A stretch of 64,000 bases of DNA from Cryoendolithus antarcticus (taxonomy: Eukaryota > Ascomycota > Dothideomycetes > Cladosporiales > Cladosporiaceae). This document shows, piece after piece, positions 60,215 through 64,000 of the stretch (position 1 is its first letter; every line of letters starts with the position of its first letter). The DNA lies in NCBI GenBank assembly GCA_002077065.1, contig NAJO01000026.1:62001-126000 (forward strand), read 5' to 3'. The notes under the pieces were generated by a model that saw only the letters and a program-made list of their open reading frames with translations, was not told the origin of the DNA and did not search any database. A program made the translations under genes and the position numbers.

Positions 60215-61107
60215 ATGTCGACCATCACGGCTCCAACAAAGACGGACGAGAACGCAAACTCCATCTTCGATCTCGACCTCGAGCTCGCACCACTCCCAAC
60301 GTACAAGGCAGCATCAACGACATTCGTAGACTTCGATGGCTTACTCGATCCGCCTCTGCTGCTACATGAGGACTTGGCGCAAGGCTGTGGAGGGCAGCTA
60401 TGGCCCGCTGGGATGATGTTGGCTGGCTATCTACTCCGGCAGAAGGGCAATGAGATCAGAGCGGCGGAGAGCATGTATGTAGCACAGGTATTGATTCCCA
60501 TATTCTGTTCCATCCTGACAGTTTTACTGTAGCGTTGAATTAGGCGCAGGAGGCGGTCTCGTAGCGTGAGTCCTCGTCCGCCACAATATGGTAGTCTTCG
60601 AGCGCCCACACGACTACGCTCGCCACTGCTCTTGCCCTCCAGAGCTGATCTCCCCCTATCAGTCTAGCGATCGCACTCGGTCTCAAGCCATCCTGTCCGA
60701 TCCATTTCACAGATCAGCTGCCGATGCTGGCATTGATGAAACGCAACATCACCCTGAACCCATCCCTCATCACTCCAGTGATCCCCTCAATCTACGACTG
60801 GGGCTCTCCGGTCCCATCTACCCTCGCAACTCACCCAGATATCCTCCTCGCAGCAGATTGCGTCTACTTCGAGCCCGCCTTTCCCTTACTATTACAGACT
60901 CTACGAGACTTGATTGGCCCAAAGACAGTGTGCTACTTTTGCTTCAAGAAACGTCGGCGCGCTGATTTGAGCTTTGTGAAGGAGATGAAGAAGGCGTTTA
61001 GTGTGCAGGAGGTGTTGGAAGTGGGGGAGCTGGGGGAGAAGTGGAGGAGGGACAGTGTCTTTCTGTGCGTGTCGAGATCATCTGTTGCCGAGGAGATGTG
61101 CTATTAA
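60215..61107 (+). CDS. EFM6-like protein lysine methyltransferase
   Basis: This is a seven-beta-strand SAM-dependent methyltransferase of the METTL21 group; yeast Efm6 methylates elongation factor eEF1A. Exon 1 (from 60215) reads MSTITAPTKTDENANSIFDLDLELAP...FVDFDGLLDPPLLLHEDLAQGCGGQLWPAGMMLAGYLL. An intron near 60489-60533 leads to VELGAGGGLVA, the SAM-binding motif I. A second intron (60568 to about 60664, CTATCAG acceptor) joins LVA to LAIALGLK in phase. Later motifs are IHFTDQLPMLALMKRNITLN (motif II region), then DILLAADCVYFEPAFPLLLQTL with the post-motif aspartate, and CYFCFKKRRRADLSFVKEMKKAF. Length about 240 residues. The FKKRRRAD stretch favours Efm6 over other members, but this is inference. 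Confidence 0.8.
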
Positions 61108-61623
61108 TCGACTGTATTGCAGATACATCATCCGACAGAAAATTACGAAGATCGAGCGATGAAGAAAGCCATCTGCGCGACAAAGGCAAGTGACAGGGAA
61201 TGAGCATTGCCTAGGCCCAGGTCGCCCCGGAGCATGCCACGAGGCGATGTGAAGGCAGCGGACCAAATGCTGATTTGTGCTAGTGCGTGGAGAAGTGCAT
61301 GAGTAGCGTACATGCCGTGCTTCAGGCACTGCAGAAGGCAGGCCGAGGTCGGCTGCAGTAGTACGCCCACGGGGTAACGATCGTGGGGAGGGCAGCCTGG
61401 TCTAGCAGCGACGTGCAACAGTCATTGCACTGCAGGTAGTACGACATACAGCTGGAGAAGAAAGTCGTGTTGCCAACGCTCTGCGTTGCCAACATCAAGT
61501 CGTTCGCGCCTACTACTATCTTGCATCGTCTAGTGAATGATATCTGTAGTCTATGTCCGTCGTGCAATCGTGAGGATCCCGCGGTCCATGTCGTCAAACA
61601 ATTCAAATCTTCAGATACTCGCC
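61108..61623. other. Intergenic
   Basis: Convergent 3' region between the methyltransferase and the membrane protein gene. No feature supported. Confidence 0.5.
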
Positions 61624-63429
61624 CTACTTCGTCAAGTGCACCACTCCCCAACTCTCTCCAATGCCAACTCGCCATGTCCCACTCGAGGCGCGACGACCGA
61701 GCTCATCCTTCTCGCCCGTAGCATCATGCTCCGCTACCACAAATCCGTATCGCACCTTGGTGTCTCCATGCGTTCGGAGCATGCCTTTGACACCTTCTGC
61801 CGCGTTGGCATCGCGCAGCAGGGGCGCGTTCAAAGCCAAACCTAGAGCGAAAGGCGATAGGTCCAGATCGCGGTGCAGAGTCCACCAACCCCAAAACATC
61901 GGCAGAACGGCCATGATGACGATGACTTCGAGGACGGTCGCGCCGGCAAACCAACGATAGTCAGATTTGAAGACGTTCTGGGTCAATGTCTGATTCGCCA
62001 TCATTGTCTGGTTTGGCGACAAGCCCGGGTCCATGAGTGATGTCAGATTGGACCAGTCAGCGACCTTCAACGCTCCACGAAACATCAATTCGTTATAGTT
62101 TTGAATGATGTCGCGGGTGGGATCGAAAAACTTCCCATCGGGCGTCATATACTTCATAGCTTGAGCATTGAACGTTCCGGCGTCGACCACCCAATCAGCG
62201 TCTAGCACATTCGGGACCGGGGCGCGTGCGCTGACGTTGGCCTGAAGTATCCCATTCAGAAAGGATGTGAACCACCCAAGAGCCGTCGGGTATGATGTAT
62301 TCGATACAAGTGTCGTATCGTCATACCATATGGTATCCCAGCCGGGGTCGGTGTTGTTAGCTCTCGAGACGACACGGCCAATAGAGCCGCCGTCAGTATT
62401 GATGCTGAGCTGGTTCTCACCGTCGAGGAGCACATCGTATTCCAAAAGGGCAGGAACCAGATAACATTGCTCCGCTGTGTAGTTGCCCCCCGGGTCTTGA
62501 AGGTAGGCTATATCTAGTAGACCGACGTAAAGCATTGCAGCTTCCGACTGTAGCACGGAGATGTCGGCTGCGCTACGGTCATACACTGAAAGTCCTATTA
62601 CGAACGCTGGGTTTGTTCCGTACGTTCCAAAGCGACCGTCCGTTGCATTGCTCCAGGTAGCTTTTGTATTGAAAGCATCTTCTTTGGGTATTGTGCGTAT
62701 TGAGGTGGTACAATTGGTCTTGGTTATTCCTGCCCCAACGACTTTGCCAGTACACACTCCTTTGCAAGGTGGGCGGCTTGGGAGTACCATGCGTTTCTGA
62801 TGCAGCCAATCTGTGCTTATTTCCGAGCTGGTACCATAGTTGGACATGCCGCCGCCATGGATCCCTCCGCTGAATCCAGTCGGTAGCTCGGGTGCGAGCG
62901 AGATATTCAATTCGACCATGCTCGTTTGTGTAGCGGACACGACTTTGGACGCTCGTTGAAGCAACGGACCGTCGACGATCATTACGGCAACAAGAATCGC
63001 AACCCCCGTGGTCCATGTCAACCTGCGCCCGTAACGTACAGCCTGGCTCACACTGGAACCAATTTGCCACCGTTGCTCCAGTGCGCGGATTGTCGCCCCT
63101 TTCGAAGCCTGGTACCACCAGGCAATGGGAACTGCGCGACCGTATGCGAACGCAATCGATGTGTTTGCAATGGCAGCAGCGACAGCTATGTAAACTGTCG
63201 GCTGGACAGTCCAGGTATCCACGGGCTGGTTGTTTGAGGCTATCAATATCGCGAGGGCGAAGGCTGAGCAGCCGACAGTCAAGCAGAGGGCAGCTATCCC
63301 TGCTAGAGGACCCCATTGTATCCAGTGAGGCCTTTCGCGCGGGTGCTTGGTTTCGGAATTGTTCGATGAATCGGTCCCGAGCTCGATAGTCGCATCATCT
63401 TTGTCGCCGGTGGTGGTGGACGAACTCAT
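61624..63429 (-). CDS. DUF3176-type fungal membrane protein
   Basis: This single-exon protein has 601 residues. A polar N-terminus (~40 residues) precedes a helix (GPLAGIAALCLTVGCSAFALAILIAS), then VDTWTVQPTVYIAVAAAIANTSIAFAYGRAVPIAWWYQASKGATIRALEQRW, a layout typical of the fungal DUF3176 group (W-x-VQPT then WWYxxxxGxT). A third helix near residue 145 leads into a ~300-residue region with many N-x-S/T sites, probably extracellular. The final helix (WFAGATVLEVIVIMAVLPMFWGWW) is followed by a ~85-residue cytoplasmic tail ending RVGIGESWGVVHLTK. No enzymatic motif is visible. The role of the family is unknown. Confidence 0.75.
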   Translation of the reverse strand: MSSSTTTGDKDDATIELGTDSSNNSETKHPRERPHWIQWGPLAGIAALCLTVGCSAFALAILIASNNQPVDTWTVQPTVYIAVAAAIANTSIAFAYGRAVPIAWWYQASKGATIRALEQRWQIGSSVSQAVRYGRRLTWTTGVAILVAVMIVDGPLLQRASKVVSATQTSMVELNISLAPELPTGFSGGIHGGGMSNYGTSSEISTDWLHQKRMVLPSRPPCKGVCTGKVVGAGITKTNCTTSIRTIPKEDAFNTKATWSNATDGRFGTYGTNPAFVIGLSVYDRSAADISVLQSEAAMLYVGLLDIAYLQDPGGNYTAEQCYLVPALLEYDVLLDGENQLSINTDGGSIGRVVSRANNTDPGWDTIWYDDTTLVSNTSYPTALGWFTSFLNGILQANVSARAPVPNVLDADWVVDAGTFNAQAMKYMTPDGKFFDPTRDIIQNYNELMFRGALKVADWSNLTSLMDPGLSPNQTMMANQTLTQNVFKSDYRWFAGATVLEVIVIMAVLPMFWGWWTLHRDLDLSPFALGLALNAPLLRDANAAEGVKGMLRTHGDTKVRYGFVVAEHDATGEKDELGRRASSGTWRVGIGESWGVVHLTK

Positions 63430-64000
63430 CTTGTGAGTCTGAATATTGTCGGTCAGAGTAGACGCAATCCGGGGTATCTTGACGATCTCAGTTATTGTGA
63501 GGTGAGATCACAAGTTCCAGCTGTTGCTCTCGAGTCTCGACTTTACGTTGTTATGTGAGATCTCGCCAGTAGCGGATGGCTATGCCTGCGCCTCGCAATG
63601 TACACAACCGCCTGCACGTACAGCTTTTCGGACAGCTACGATTCCATCAGTACTTCAGAGAAGATATACGTTCATCGAGATGCTTGCTCTCCCCACCAAC
63701 GGCTCCAATGGAGAGCCATCTAGAGCTGTCTTATCTCCAAGCCCCAACGGCTGTATTGCATCCATCGTAGGCGGTGCAAGCCAAGCTCTGTACTGTCGCA
63801 CGAGATACTGCTCAGGAAAGCTAGTGCGCATCCTCGACCTTGAAGATCTCCCAGTCGAAGACGAGAAATTGCATTCGTACACTGACGAAGGCTGCGTCAC
63901 GCAAAGGAGCAGCGGCCATCTCTTTCGGTGATAAACTTCTCACGTTCCATTTCTCGGAGACGCGGTTCTAGGCCTGATGTGCGGGATCTTCTGCATGGTG
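63430..64000. other. Intergenic to window end
   Basis: This should include the promoter of the membrane-protein gene. A short plus-strand open frame ends near 63931, but it has no recognisable domain and is not called. Confidence 0.45.

Noticed and set aside
63524..63931. 135-codon plus-strand frame at the window end
   Set aside because: No motif, and it overlaps the likely promoter of the minus-strand membrane protein gene.

Overview
This is a 64 kb stretch of nuclear DNA from a filamentous ascomycete, most likely Dothideomycetes. The evidence is short GT-AG introns (about 45-66 nt), intron-bearing conserved fungal genes (SKI8, VPS29, PEP12, YOS1, TAF13, NDC1, MPP10, UFD2), and Pezizomycotina-type families (fungal rhodopsin/PTH11-like receptor, Zn(II)2Cys6 regulators, DUF1772). 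There is no bacterial operon structure, no CRISPR array and no intact transposon. The class-level assignment is inference; fungal is secure.

Layout. 0-10 kb: the 3' part of mitochondrial ribosomal protein bL32m, SKI8 with an abnormal 3' end, VPS29 (retromer), a rhodopsin-like seven-helix receptor and an APC-family permease. 10-24.7 kb: NDC1 (nuclear pore) divergent from PEP12 (endosomal syntaxin), a short-chain dehydrogenase, an aldo-keto reductase, a conserved fungal protein of unknown role, and a mitochondrial PPR protein divergent from the spliceosomal protein Cwf18/CCDC12, then 2.4 kb without genes. 24.7-38.3 kb: a large CaMKK/SNF1-kinase-kinase type protein kinase, an unusual Zn-cluster/acetyltransferase fusion, 2.5 kb without genes, a second Zn(II)2Cys6 regulator, a DUF1772 membrane protein and a SnoaL-like protein. 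38.7-53 kb: MPP10 (U3 snoRNP), a mitochondrial carrier, an intron-containing tRNA-Leu(AAG), three poorly known minus-strand genes (two sharing an LPxELR domain), TAF13 divergent from YOS1, a small coiled-coil protein and the E4 ubiquitin ligase UFD2. 53-57.7 kb: a gene-poor block with degenerate ~170-nt repeats and a 17-nt minisatellite. 57.7-64 kb: alanine-glyoxylate aminotransferase, an EFM6-like lysine methyltransferase and a large membrane protein of DUF3176 type.

Most genes are independent housekeeping units placed by chance. Several head-to-head pairs share promoters of 235-390 bp (NDC1/PEP12, PPR/cwf18, TAF13/YOS1). I see no convincing new multi-gene system. The most unusual items are the repeat block at 53.6-55.8 kb, the Zn-cluster/MAC/hexapeptide fusion, the disrupted end of SKI8 with a foreign-looking tail, a reading-frame break in cwf18, very small exons in VPS29 and perhaps the permease, and two multi-exon genes of unknown function resolved by splice-phase reading near 44-45.5 kb. 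All exon models were read by eye from splice motifs and phase; none has transcript support here.
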